Position numbers and translations under genes: made by a program
Shown here: positions 49,355 through 60,803 of the stretch, piece after piece
Layout of the letters: every line of letters begins with the position of its first letter
Numbering within the stretch: position 1 is the stretch's first letter
The notes under the pieces: generated by a model
Database searches by the model: none
What the model was told of the DNA's origin: nothing
The model's input: the letters and a program-made list of their open reading frames with translations, nothing else
NCBI GenBank assembly: GCA_037974965.1
Contig: JBBPFI010000013.1
Span: 744,001-808,000 of the forward strand
DNA length: 64,000 nucleotides
Reading direction: 5' to 3'
DNA from: Dacryopinax spathularia
Taxonomy: Eukaryota; Basidiomycota; Dacrymycetes; Dacrymycetales; Dacrymycetaceae

Positions 49355-52300
49355 CTACGCCATGACACTAGCAAGGAGGGCCATGCGAATCTATAAGAGG
49401 ATGGTCAGCATGATTGTCGATGAAAAAGGTAGCTGGGGACGTACAAAGAGGCCATAGCGCATCTGCCGGAAGTACACAGCCCTCCTGGAGTCGAAGTCAA
49501 CCTCAGGGTCGATTTCTGCGATAGATGTCAGCTTTGGTTCAACATATAAGACACAAGATACTCACCGCTGACTCGGGGCAGAGGGTGCATGACGATCATC
49601 TCCGGCTTGGCACGCGTCAGGACAGCGTGGTTAACGATGTACGCGTCCTTAACCTGGTCGTATTCAGCCGGGTTTGTGAACCGTTCTTGCTGCACGCGCG
49701 TGACGTAAAGTACGTCCGTCTCCGAGAGGCACTCGTCGAGCGTAGTGTATTCGGCATACGGGATGCCAGCCTTGCGTGCCTCATTCTTGACCGAAGAAGG
49801 CATACCGAGCGACGGCGGCGACACGAAGTTCAGCTTGACCTGGTAGTAGGACAGAAGCTTGACTAGACTGTGGACGGTACGGCCATTCTTGAGATCGCCC
49901 ATCATGGTGATCACCTTGCCGTTAACAGTACCCAGCTCGGATCTGATGGTGTACACATCCAGCAGTGCCTGCGTAGGATGTTCACCAATGCCGTCACCAG
50001 CGTTGATGATCGGCACGGGCGAATACTTGGCAGCTTGCTGAGCGCTTCCAACAGCAGGATGACGGATGACGATGGCGTCGGTGTAGCACGCCAAAGTACG
50101 AATCGTGTCCGGGAGAGTCTCGCCCTTGACGACAGACGAACGGTCCGTTGGCACTTGCACAACCTCGCCACCAAGCCTCTTCATAGCAGCCTCGAAAGAC
50201 GAAGACGTTCTCGTCGAAGGCTCGTAGAACAGCGTGCAGAGCACACGGCCACGCAGCACATCTAGGCTGCCGTTACGCTCAACTTGCAGACGCATCTCGT
50301 GTGCAATGTTGAACAAGTCATGGACGTCCTGGTGAGAGAATTGCCCCACTGACAGGATATGGCGCCGGCTGAATGCTGGGTGACCGGTGAATCCTGCGAA
50401 GGGGCGAGTAGGGCCACGCGGCGCAGTGCTCGCCATACTCAGAGGGCTTGCAGTAGTGCCAGTCGGTCCACTCAAAGCGGCCATGCTGGGAACAGCCACG
50501 CCATCCGCAGCGCGCAGTTGCGGAGACTTGAAGGCACCGCTGCTGAGCGTCGGCGAAGGCGGCACTTCCTGGATCTGCGGCTTGCTGGCGGATACGATCG
50601 AGGCACGACGAGTGCGCTCAACGGCATGGCGCTTGGGCGAGATCATGCCGGAAACATCACGGCCCATCGGCGAGGCTGCAACGATTCCGTCCAAGAACGC
50701 GGTCTGGCCTTGCATGACGACGCGATGAACAGTGCCGGGCAGAAGGCGACCTTCCAGCGGTGACCAGTGAGTCTGACGAGCCGCGAAGACTGCGTCGCGA
50801 TCCACCACGACCTCGACGTGCGTGGAAGTCTGCTCGGGGATGTCGAAGATCCTAGTCGGGTTGTCGTGCAACCTCAGCTTAATATCATCCAGCGTCAATT
50901 TGCCATCCATAACAGCAGAGAGCAGCAGAGGCATGGTTTCCTCGTAACCGGACCAAGGGACGTGCTGATGGCCGAGAGCCTTCGCCAACTGGTAGGGCAA
51001 AGGGCCGGTGGAGAACACGTCGATGTAGGACAAGTTCTCCCACAGAGCCTGTTGGTCGGCCGCAGTAGGCAGGCAGGGCGCATGCAAGTATTTCTCCCGC
51101 GTGAAGAAGAGAGAGTAGACAGATACGTCACACGTGACTTTCAGGTCCTTCCCTTTGCTCAGGGCAATAAGCAGGATATCCTCCTTGGTGCGAACGTTGG
51201 TCACGTGAACACTTCTGTTGTTCAGGCTTGCCAGCAACAGGATAGATGCGAGCTCATTCGTTGTTGCATCAGTGACGATCGGCTTATCGGCCGGCCAAGT
51301 GGAGAAATGGGCTGCAGTGGTGGCAAGATTCTCCGAGCTTGGGATGCACAACGATTTGGCAGCAATTTTGATATCATCAGAGTGAACATTATCTGCAGTT
51401 GCAACCACTGAGAGCGCATAGTCGCAGTAGGTCTTGCCGGAAACCTGGCGCTGAGCCAATTCAAGCGCGGGGCCGTCCTTGATACCGCCATCCGAGATGA
51501 TGTGCATTGTCGTGAAGCCGGCACTCATCGACGCCTTAGTGGCTTGGAGCAGGGCATCGAGATCCTGGTGAAGTAGATCCGGCACGTAGGCGTTGACGTT
51601 GATAAGGCCAGGGAAGGTGAAGGTCGTGTGCGAGGTCTTGAAGTCGGTTGGCGACACATCCAGTGGCATCTTACGGACAAGGCCCTCGATGAACAGCTTG
51701 GCGACCTTGACGTTCGTGATGATCGGAATGGCGAAATCAACAGCCATGCGCCGAGTCATGTAACCGCGACTGTTGTAGCCTTCAGGACGACGGTACTTGT
51801 TACGCGAGGGCAGATTAATGTAGAGATCAATCAGGCGATTAGAGAGGTGCTGCGTGAGCGAATACTCCAGCTTCTGCTTGTCGGTCTCGCCCGCGGGAAG
51901 CGCTTCAAGGTACTTGCAAGGAACATGGTGCTCGATGAAGAAGTCGGCCGTACCAGCGGTAGCAAAGAGGTTGTACCCAGCACGATGGAGCTTCTGGACA
52001 GACGGCAGCATTTCCAGTTTCTCCTTATAGCCTCCGATGGAGATGAGGATGTTGCTCTTCGGCTTGACGTTTCCAGTCGCAAGGAAAGCCTTCATGTATG
52101 CTTCGAACTTGTTCTCACCGAAGCACGCGACCTCACCTGTAGAGGCCATCTCTACGCCCAAGACAGGGTCAGCACCCGCCAGGCGACTGAAACTGAATTG
52201 AGGCGCCTTGACTCCGACATAGTCCGGCGGGAGGTCGAGGTCAGGGTACGACTGGACGGGCAAGCCAAGCATAACCTTGGTCGCCATCTCAACTGCGTCA

Positions 52301-55300
52301 ACGCCAGTTACCTTGCTGACGAAGGGGAACGAGCGAGCAGCCCGAAGATTGCACTCGATGACCTTGATCTCGTTGTTCTTTGCGATGAACTGGATGTTGA
52401 AAGGCCCGGTCACGTTTAGGGCGTTTCCGATCTTCTGGGTAGCATCCTCAATGCGGCGGACGGTCTCAGGGTCCAGATCCTGAGGAGGAAGCACGAGAGT
52501 GGCATCGCCGGAGTGCACACCCGCATTTTCGATGTGCTCGGAGATGTAGTGCATGACGAGCTTGCCGTCCTTGGCAATAGCGTCCATCTCAATCTCCTTG
52601 GCCTCTTCGATGTACTTAGAGATGACCACAGGGTAATCACGGGAGACCTCCGCAGCCTGACCCAGGAAGTTCGACAGGTCATCCTCGGAGTACACGACAT
52701 TCATGGCGGCGCCCGAAAGGACATAGGAAGGTCGGACAAGCACGGGGTAGTTGACCTTCGCGCAGAACTCGTGCGCTTCTTGCAGGCTGGTCAGCTCCTT
52801 CCAGAGCGGCTGATCAACGCCGATCTTGTCCAGCAACCGGGAGAACTTGAACCGGTTCTCGGCAGTGTCGATCATCTCGGGAGAAGTACCAAGGATGTTA
52901 ACATTCTGGCGGTAGAGCGGCAAGGCAATGTTGTTCGGTGTTTGGCCACCCATGGAGAGGATGACACCGGTAGACTGCTCGACATCGTAGATATCCAGCA
53001 CGGTCTCAAGGCTGATGTTTTCGAAGTACAGACGATCTGCCTCATCGTAGTCCGTACTGACAGTCTCAGGGTTATAGTTGACCATGACAGTCTTGTAACC
53101 CTGCTGGCGGAGAGTTCGGATGGCGCGCACGGCGCACCAGTCGAACTCGACCGACGAGCCGATCCGGTAGACACCGGAGCCAAGCACGATGATACCGCGT
53201 TCCCCGAACGACACGTCGTGCTCTACCGCGTTGTACGTCGTGTAGAGGTAGTTCGTGTATGCGGGGAACTCTGCAGCGACAGTATCGATCTGCTTGACGA
53301 AGGGAGCGATGCCATATTCCTGCCTCAGGCGACGGATCGCCAGCTCGTTCGAGCCGAGGTAGGTTGCGAGCTGACGATCGCAGAAGCCCATCCTCTTTGC
53401 CTGGCGAAGCATACCAGGGGAGATGGTGGCGGCAGTGTAACGCCTGCGGGAAGGTCAGCATCATGTCTCGCCAAAAAGGCGCATATCCGCACGATAACAG
53501 CTGGGAGGTAGTCCAGAGCGACTCGAGCTTGCGCAAGAACCACTTGTCGATGTTCGTCAGTTCCCAGATACGATCGACCGTGTAGCCCTCCTTGAACGCC
53601 GTCGCGATGGCGAACATGCGCTTGTCCGTCGGGTTCGACAGCTCGTCATCAAGGATCGCATGCAGCTGCTCCTTGTTCTCCGCGTCCCACTTGGTCTGCA
53701 GATCCCAGTCAGAATAGGTGGTTTAGAGCAGGAAGCGACACTGCGCACCGGGTCGAACCCGCTGAACGAATCATCAATCTCCCTAATAGCCTTCTGGATC
53801 GTCTCCTCAAACGTCCTCCCAATACTCATAACCTCACCAACACTCTTCATGCTCGAATTGAGCAGCTTGCTCACACGCGTGAACTTCTTCAGGTCCCAGC
53901 GCGGGAACTTGACGACGACGTAGTCGAGCGAAGGCTCGAAACATGCGCAAGTGACTTTGGTCACGGAGTTCTTGATCTCGTTCAGGGGTATACCGAGACC
54001 TAGCTTGGCGGCGATGAAGGCGAGGGGGTAGCCGGTTGCCTTCGAGGCAAGGGCTGAGGAACGACTCAGGCGAGCTGTGACCGACATCAGCAAAACTCAC
54101 TCCAAAAGCAGCATATATGCATATATGCGCTTACCGTTGACCTCGATGATGCAGTACTCCTTCGAGAATGGGTTCAATGCATACTGGATGTTGCACTCCC
54201 CCACTACGCCAAGATGACGAATGACGTTGACAGCAGTCGTACGAAGCATATTGTATTCCGTATCCGACAGCGTCTGCGAAGGCGCAACGACGATCGAGTC
54301 ACCCGTGTGAATACCCAACGGGTCGAAGTTCTGCGCATATATGAGCCTCTGGACGGGTCAAAACAAATGAAGAGCGAACTGACCTCCATGTTACACACGG
54401 TAATGCAGTTATCCCTGCAATCCCTCACGACCTCATACTCAATCTCCTTCCACCCCTTCATGCTCTTCTCGACCAGCACCTGCGGACTCGTCGCAAATGC
54501 CTTGTTACACAGTGCTCTCAGCTCCTGCTCGTTCTTCGCAAACCCAGACCCGAGTCCTCCGAGCGCATAAGCAGCCCGGACAATCACGGGGTATCCGATC
54601 TCCTTCGCGGCCACAACTGCGTCGTCCGTCGTAGTAGCGCTGGCGGACTTGGCACAGCGCTCGCCGATCTGCTCCATGCTCCGGGCGAAGAGCTCCCGGT
54701 CTTCGGTCATAATGATCGTATCTATCGGTGTGCCCAGGACTTGGACGCCAAGCTTGGCGAACTCGTCCTTGAGCTGAATACCGACGTTGAGAGCGGTTTG
54801 TCCACCAAAAGTGACGTATATGCCGTCGGGGCGCTCGTAGTTGATCACCTTGCGTACGAACTCGGCCGTGACGGGCAGGTAATAGACTTTGTCCGCCATG
54901 CCCTTGCTCGTCGCGATAGTAGCGATATTGGGGTTGAGCAAGATGGTGTAGATCCCCTCTTCCTTGAGCGCTTTTAAGGCTTGTGAGCCAGAGTAGTCGA
55001 ATTCGCCTGCCTGGCCAATAGACAGCCCTCCCGAGCCGAGGATGAGCACCTTCCTCACAGTAGCGCGAGGCACACGCCGCTCGTTCTCGACCTTCGAGCC
55101 GCCCGGCATCCTGACCGCGCTCGGCGGCTGCTTCGTAGCATAATCGACAACTTTGCCAATAAAGACATCGAACAAAAACTCGGTATCTCTCGGCCCTGGC
55201 GTCGACTCGGGGTGGAACTGAACAGAGAAGAAGGGTTTCTCGGTATGGTATATGCCCTCGTTACTCCCGTCATTGGCGTTCTGGAACAGCTCTTGCCACC

Positions 55301-56791
55301 CCTCGGGAAGAGTACGCGCATCTACTTCGAACCCGTGGTTCTGGGAGGTGATGTAACATCTTCCGGACTGGGAATCCGTGCAGGGGATATTATGCCCGCG
55401 GTTTCCGTACTTCATCTTCTTCGTCCGCGCCCCAGCGGCAAGGGCGAGCAGCTGGTGTCCAAGACAGATACCGAAGATCGGCTTCAGTAGGTCACCGGTG
55501 CGGGAGAGGGCAGACCGGAGGCGGTCGATGGTCGAGGAGACCATGGTTGGGTCGCCGGGACCGTTGGAAATAAAGATACCGTCGTAGGCCTCCTCGGTGG
55601 GGGAGAGGAAATCATAGTCCCAGGGAACGACCTTAAGCTCGATTCCACGGTTCGTAAAGCACCTGATTTGGTTATACTTCATCCCGACGTCAATAGCAAG
55701 CACGCGTAACGGCCTGCCAGAAGGGTGGGTGAGGGGGTCGACGCCGGAGACGTCCTTTGGCGTGTAGACGCGCGGCTGGGAGATAGACACGAGTTGAACG
55801 AGGTTGAGCGCGTTCGGATCGGAGTATGGGAGGTCTTCGTAGTCCTCTTTCCACGCTCCGGTGCTAGTCGGGCTGCCAGTGCGGCTAGCAGCACGGCTCG
55901 TGGCGCCGCCGTTGTTGCCGTAGGCCATTCCGACCCTGTCGGGCGCACCAGGTCTCCTGGCGAGTAACTTTCCGAGCATACTGCCCTTCTCGCGGATACG
56001 CTTCGTGAGGGCACGCGTGTCGACGCCATAAACAGCAGGCACGCCCTGCTCCTTCAGCCAATGGCCGAGCGAGCTCCCCGCCAGCCAATGGGAGAAGTCT
56101 TCCGAGTAGTACGCGACCACCAATCCAGCTACGTGTATCCTCGAGCTCTCGAATTCCGGTGGCAGCTGACCAAGCGGCGTTACTTCCCGAGGGGGAACGC
56201 CGTAGTTCCCCACCAAGGGGTAGGTGAGGACCAGGATCTGGCCTTCGTACGACGGGTCCGTTAAGCTTTCCGTGTAGCCGACCATGCCTTCCAAGCTTGT
56301 CAGGCGCGCTCATAGGATGGTACGAGGGAGGGCGAGGACTAACCGGTCTGGAAGACACACTCGCCCGCTACGCTCTTCCCTGGTGCGCCGAAGCTGATCC
56401 CTTCGAATGCAGTCCCATCCGCCAGCTCGAGTACAGCATCTCCATTCCCGAACCCGCTCGCCGTCAGCGCAGAAGGGAGGACCGTGACCGGTGGAGCCGG
56501 TGTCGGGGGAAGGAAGGGCGACCGGACACCAAGCGTGCCATTGGCCGCCGTCAAGCCCGTCGCGGGCTGAGCAGCCGACGCGGGCGGGGTGAGCCCGTCA
56601 GTGGCTGCACCGTCGAGTTCGAACTCGCTCGATCCCGAACTGGTGCTGAGCCCTGAAGAGGGAACGGCGACCGCGCGTGCACCGGGCAGACCGGTGGAGA
56701 TGGTGAACGTCGGTGCCTGGCGGGTCGTTCCGTTTGTCGACGTGTACTTGTTCTCGCGCGGTGCAGCATCCTGCGCTGACGAGGGGTCCAT
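49355..56791 (-). CDS. URA2: URA2: glutamine-dependent carbamoyl-phosphate synthase / DHOase-like / aspartate transcarbamylase
   Basis: A fused pyrimidine enzyme of about 2,300 residues, in order. Glutamine amidotransferase: catalytic Cys in [17 protein letters not shown], His/Glu in [11 protein letters not shown]. Two CPSase synthetase halves: [20 protein letters not shown] and [20 protein letters not shown], each with ATP-grasp motifs. An MGS-like allosteric segment. A dihydroorotase-like domain whose metal motif is replaced ([10 protein letters not shown] where active enzymes have HVHxR). Aspartate transcarbamylase: [35 protein letters not shown] and MHPLPRVSE. It catalyses the first two steps of UMP synthesis and is normally feedback-inhibited by UTP. 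The last exons give [17 protein letters not shown]. Introns are few and short. Confidence 0.97.
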
Positions 56792-57563
56792 CGTGCGCTC
56801 TTTTCTTGTTGATTGAGGGGGTCGTTACTTTAGAGGTTGAGCAGTGCTCTTTTAGGTGATGGTGCCGAAAGTGATGGGTTGTGGAGCGCGTGTGGAAAAG
56901 AGAAGAAAGACGAGAAAAGGACCAATTAAAGTACCACCCGAACGCGAACTGATTATTTCGAATCGTACTGCAGACTTTCTCCAACAAATGAAAGTAAGTC
57001 GTACAGCAGTCCTCTTTCCAATCCAGTCCAGTCCAGTAGAAGGGTACTGGAGGAGAGAGAGGAGAGAGGAGAGAGAAGGGGAAAACCCAAACGCGCCTCC
57101 GACGGACCGAGTCAAATTTCCCTCCCTCAGAACCCTACGCGCCTCAGCCCACAGAGCAGCAGCCCAGACCTTCTTCCCTCACCGAGTCCGTGTCCGAGGG
57201 ACAAATGGCCTAAAATTTCAATCCCCGATCACATAACAGGCGTCATTGGCTAGGGTCCACAACTCAGCCACTAAGGGTTCACCTCCCCACCTCCCGGAAC
57301 CGAGCAACCAGCCTTGGGAGATAATCCGGGTGGCGAAGATCGGATATTTACCGCGTTTTTGACGTGGGGGGCGGGAGACGAACACGCACAGGGACAAACA
57401 GGGACAAACGGGAATCGAAAACCGGGGATCGCACATCGCATTTATACGACTCATCGTTCTCTCTTTCGCTGTAACAGTCCTTTATCATCCTCGACCACCT
57501 CGCCGGAAGGTGCTTTCTGCATTTTGAGAATTAGAGAGCGAAGAGAGAGAGAGAGAGAGAGAG
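56792..57563. promoter_or_regulatory. Divergent promoter region, URA2 / NC2-alpha
   Basis: There are 772 bp between divergent starts. It contains several purine-rich GGAGAGAG stretches (57050-57085) and ends in a GA dinucleotide run. No further gene was recognised. Confidence 0.45.
57541..57563. repeat. GA microsatellite abutting the NC2-alpha start codon
   Basis: An almost pure (GA)n run of about 22 nt sits immediately 5' of the ATG at 57564, so it lies in the 5' leader and may vary in length between strains. Confidence 0.85.
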
Positions 57564-58095
57564 ATGGCAATAAAAGCCAAGTCACGACAGACGCGCTTCC
57601 CTGTTGTACGTCCTCGCCACTCGACCCCTGTTTGGATTCCATCACTGACAAGCGCATATAGGCACGAATAAAGAAGATAATGCAAAAGGACGATGAAGTG
57701 GGGAAGGTAGCACAAGCAACGCCTGTCTTGATTTGTACGTGTACTCTACCTATCCTAGGAGGAGGCGGTTGGAGCTGACAGCACTCACAGCCAAAGCCCT
57801 CGAAATATTCATGCAACAGCTCGTCGAGTCCGCCGCACAGGAAGCACAGTCCAAAGGTTCTCGCAAAGTCGCTGCATATCATTTGAAGCGAACGATAGAG
57901 AGTGTGGAGATGTTTGATTTTTTGAAGGATTTGGTCGTTGCTGTGCCTGATCCCGGGGATAAGCCGAAGAAAGAGGAGGGGGAGGAGGGGGAGAAGAAGA
58001 GACGAGGCAGGGGGAAGGGGAAGGCGAGGAAGAAGGAGAGTAGTAGTGAGGAGGAAGAGGAGGAGCAGGAGGAGATGGACGATGATTATGATTGA
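57564..58095 (+). CDS. BUR6: NC2-alpha / DRAP1 (Bur6) histone-fold transcription cofactor
   Basis: Three exons (57564-57605, 57662-57734, 57791-58095) give 139 residues. The histone fold reads TRFPVARIKKIMQKDDEVGK, VAQATPVLISKALEIFMQQL, AQSKGSRKVAAYHLKRTIES and MFDFLKDLVVAVPDP, matching DRAP1/NC2-alpha closely. With NC2-beta it binds TBP on promoters and represses or redirects RNA polymerase II initiation. The tail is first basic (KKRRGRGKGKARKK) and then a Glu/Asp run ending DDDYD. Confidence 0.94.
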
Positions 58096-58348
58096 GGAAG
58101 TGGGGACGGGGCGAGGATGTCCTGGAATGTGTCGCGCGCACATGTTCGAGCCACGCCTGGGGTCAGTCGAAGATGAAGACTTCGCGTTTGTATTCTCTAG
58201 CTGTACAACGATACCCTTCCCATAGCTGCCAATGGTGCAGGTATACCCGATCCTCTAATCCGCGCACTGAGCGCATCTGTCCCGTATACATCCCGCCCAC
58301 CTTCTCACCCATTACACAATAGCGTACGATCTCTTCTCAGTTGCGATC

Positions 58349-59295
58349 TTATGTCAACTCCACTTCTCCTCGTAGAACCAGCTGTTCCACAACCCGATAC
58401 GAGATCAAATGTATCCCGCGCTTCTTGATCTCCAGCGATGACCCACTACATCGCAACGTGAGCTCGTGGTTATTGTCACAGAGAAATCACATACTCAGGC
58501 ATCAACACCGGCCCACAATCCTGCTTCGCTCGTATGAACACCGCTCTGTCCAGATCCGGCTGGGATACTATCAACCCCATTAATTACGTCTTCGCACGTG
58601 GTCAGGAAAAGACATACTCATGCCCTTCCCATCCGGCAACACCTCATCCAGTGCCTGCAACTCTTCGGGCAGGTTACCGACCACGTCACGTATCAGCGAT
58701 TCCTCGAATATCTGCTGATATGACTCGAGTAGTGTTTGTTCTGCCACAGAAAGACGGGTTTGGATAGCAGGTGTGGAGTTGACGTAGGATGCGTATCGCA
58801 TTAGCTACCACCGGCCGAGCGTCAGCGGTAGGAAGAAAGTCGTGGATGGGGAGCTCACCTTTTCTTGTCGGGTTGCGATGTAGGACCGTAATAGCCAGCC
58901 GACGCGGTCCATCTCCATCTGTACCAAGCCGATCTTTTCGTGATCTTCTTCGCTCGCCCGATCGTCTTTGAGGACATTGATGAGCTTTGCCTACTACGGC
59001 CCATCAGCATCTTTCCCTCCCCAGCTCCTTCCCGCAGTCTTTACGAGACGGGAGGAAAGGGAAGACGCACCTGAGCATCCAAATAACTCATGATCCTCCC
59101 CACCAGATCACCCTCAAAAGCCATCACGTCCGGCGAACAGCGCTCCGTCATCCAGGCCTTGACGAGCTGGGAGATCGCGTCACCTCGCTCGGTTTCAAGG
59201 TCGTCGGGGAAGGTGTCGTCTGTCGGCTCGGGGCTGGGGGAAGGGAGGTGGGATTGGCCGTTGCCCCATGTTGGGGCGGTGTTCCAGTCTGCCAT
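58349..59295 (-). CDS. SLD5: GINS complex subunit Sld5
   Basis: Five exons (59295-59071, 58990-58859, 58804-58618, 58567-58495, 58445-58349) give 237 residues. It starts MADWNTAPTWGNG. Key parts are DAISQLVKAWMTERCSPDVM, QMEMDRVGWLLRSYIATRQE, LSVAEQTLLESYQQIF, PDLDRAVFIRAKQDCGPVLM and SLEIKKRGIHLISYRVVEQL, in the order of helical A domain then beta B domain seen in Sld5. GINS joins Mcm2-7 and Cdc45 in the replicative helicase. A longer start at 59412 is in frame (MSNATRTNHRR) but its extra 39 residues look non-conserved. Confidence 0.93.
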
Positions 59296-59540
59296 CGTCG
59301 TATAGTGGGCTTGAGAGGACGGGTATGGGAGAAGATATGGAGCCTCTGAGAGGGTGTTGAAGGTATGTACTGGAGATACGCGTCGATGGTTGGTGCGCGT
59401 CGCGTTCGACATTCTAACGGCACCTATTTTTCAGAAGAGGGTCCCTGCGCGCCTGAACGAGGTCGGCCTGCACGACCAGAGCGCACACATCTAGCTTGAA
59501 GACCGTCTCCCCATCGCTCGCTCTCAAGAGGATCTCCAAA
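59296..59540. promoter_or_regulatory. Shared divergent promoter, SLD5 / CFIm25
   Basis: There are 245 bp between divergent start codons, containing both promoters. No element was assigned. Confidence 0.45.
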
Positions 59541-60343
<803 letters not shown>

Positions 60344-60803
60344 ACGCCCGTTGGGAACGGCAGGGCGAGATGAGGATTCCAATGGGCTGCGTGTAGTACC
60401 TACTAATGTATTGTTTGCCATGAAGGGGGATACGCGCGCATATAGCATGCCAGAGTTGCGTCTTCATGCTCAACTGGTATTATTACTACTTTCATATGGT
60501 ACGTATGCTACTACTGTAGGACTATTCGGTATACTGTATCGGCCAGAAGATAGCTTCTGGGCAGAAAAAGGAAGAAGGGTCATGCAATGGCGGCACGAAC
60601 ACATGCGCCCGAAGCGGTGAACCCCTTCTGCGGGAAGCAAACAGAACGAAAGGTGGAAAGAAAAGCGCGGTCCTGGGCACAGTCTTTGCCCAGGGAACAT
60701 ACAGAACAGGTGGAAGGAAAAGTAGCGTGAGCATAGGCCGGCAGGACACAAGACCGGACCGGGGAAGAAGAGGCGCGCTTCTTATTTCCTGCTTCTATTC
60801 CGA
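60344..60803. other. Convergent 3' spacer with a direct repeat and a hairpin
   Basis: This lies tail-to-tail between CFIm25 and the Rap1-like gene. A diverged direct repeat (ACAGAACGAAAGGTGGAAAG near 60649 and ACAGAACAGGTGGAAGG near 60701) flanks a perfect hairpin at 60672-60694 (CCTGGGCA, 7-nt loop, TGCCCAGG). An open frame at 60351-60620 has no family features and is not called. Confidence 0.5.
60672..60694. repeat. Perfect 8-bp hairpin with 7-nt loop
   Basis: Arms CCTGGGCA and TGCCCAGG lie between two diverged direct repeats in the convergent 3' spacer. Confidence 0.7.

Noticed and set aside
60351-60620. 90-codon open frame downstream of CFIm25
   Set aside because: It overlaps the expected CFIm25 3' untranslated region, lacks a proper ATG near its start and has no family motif.
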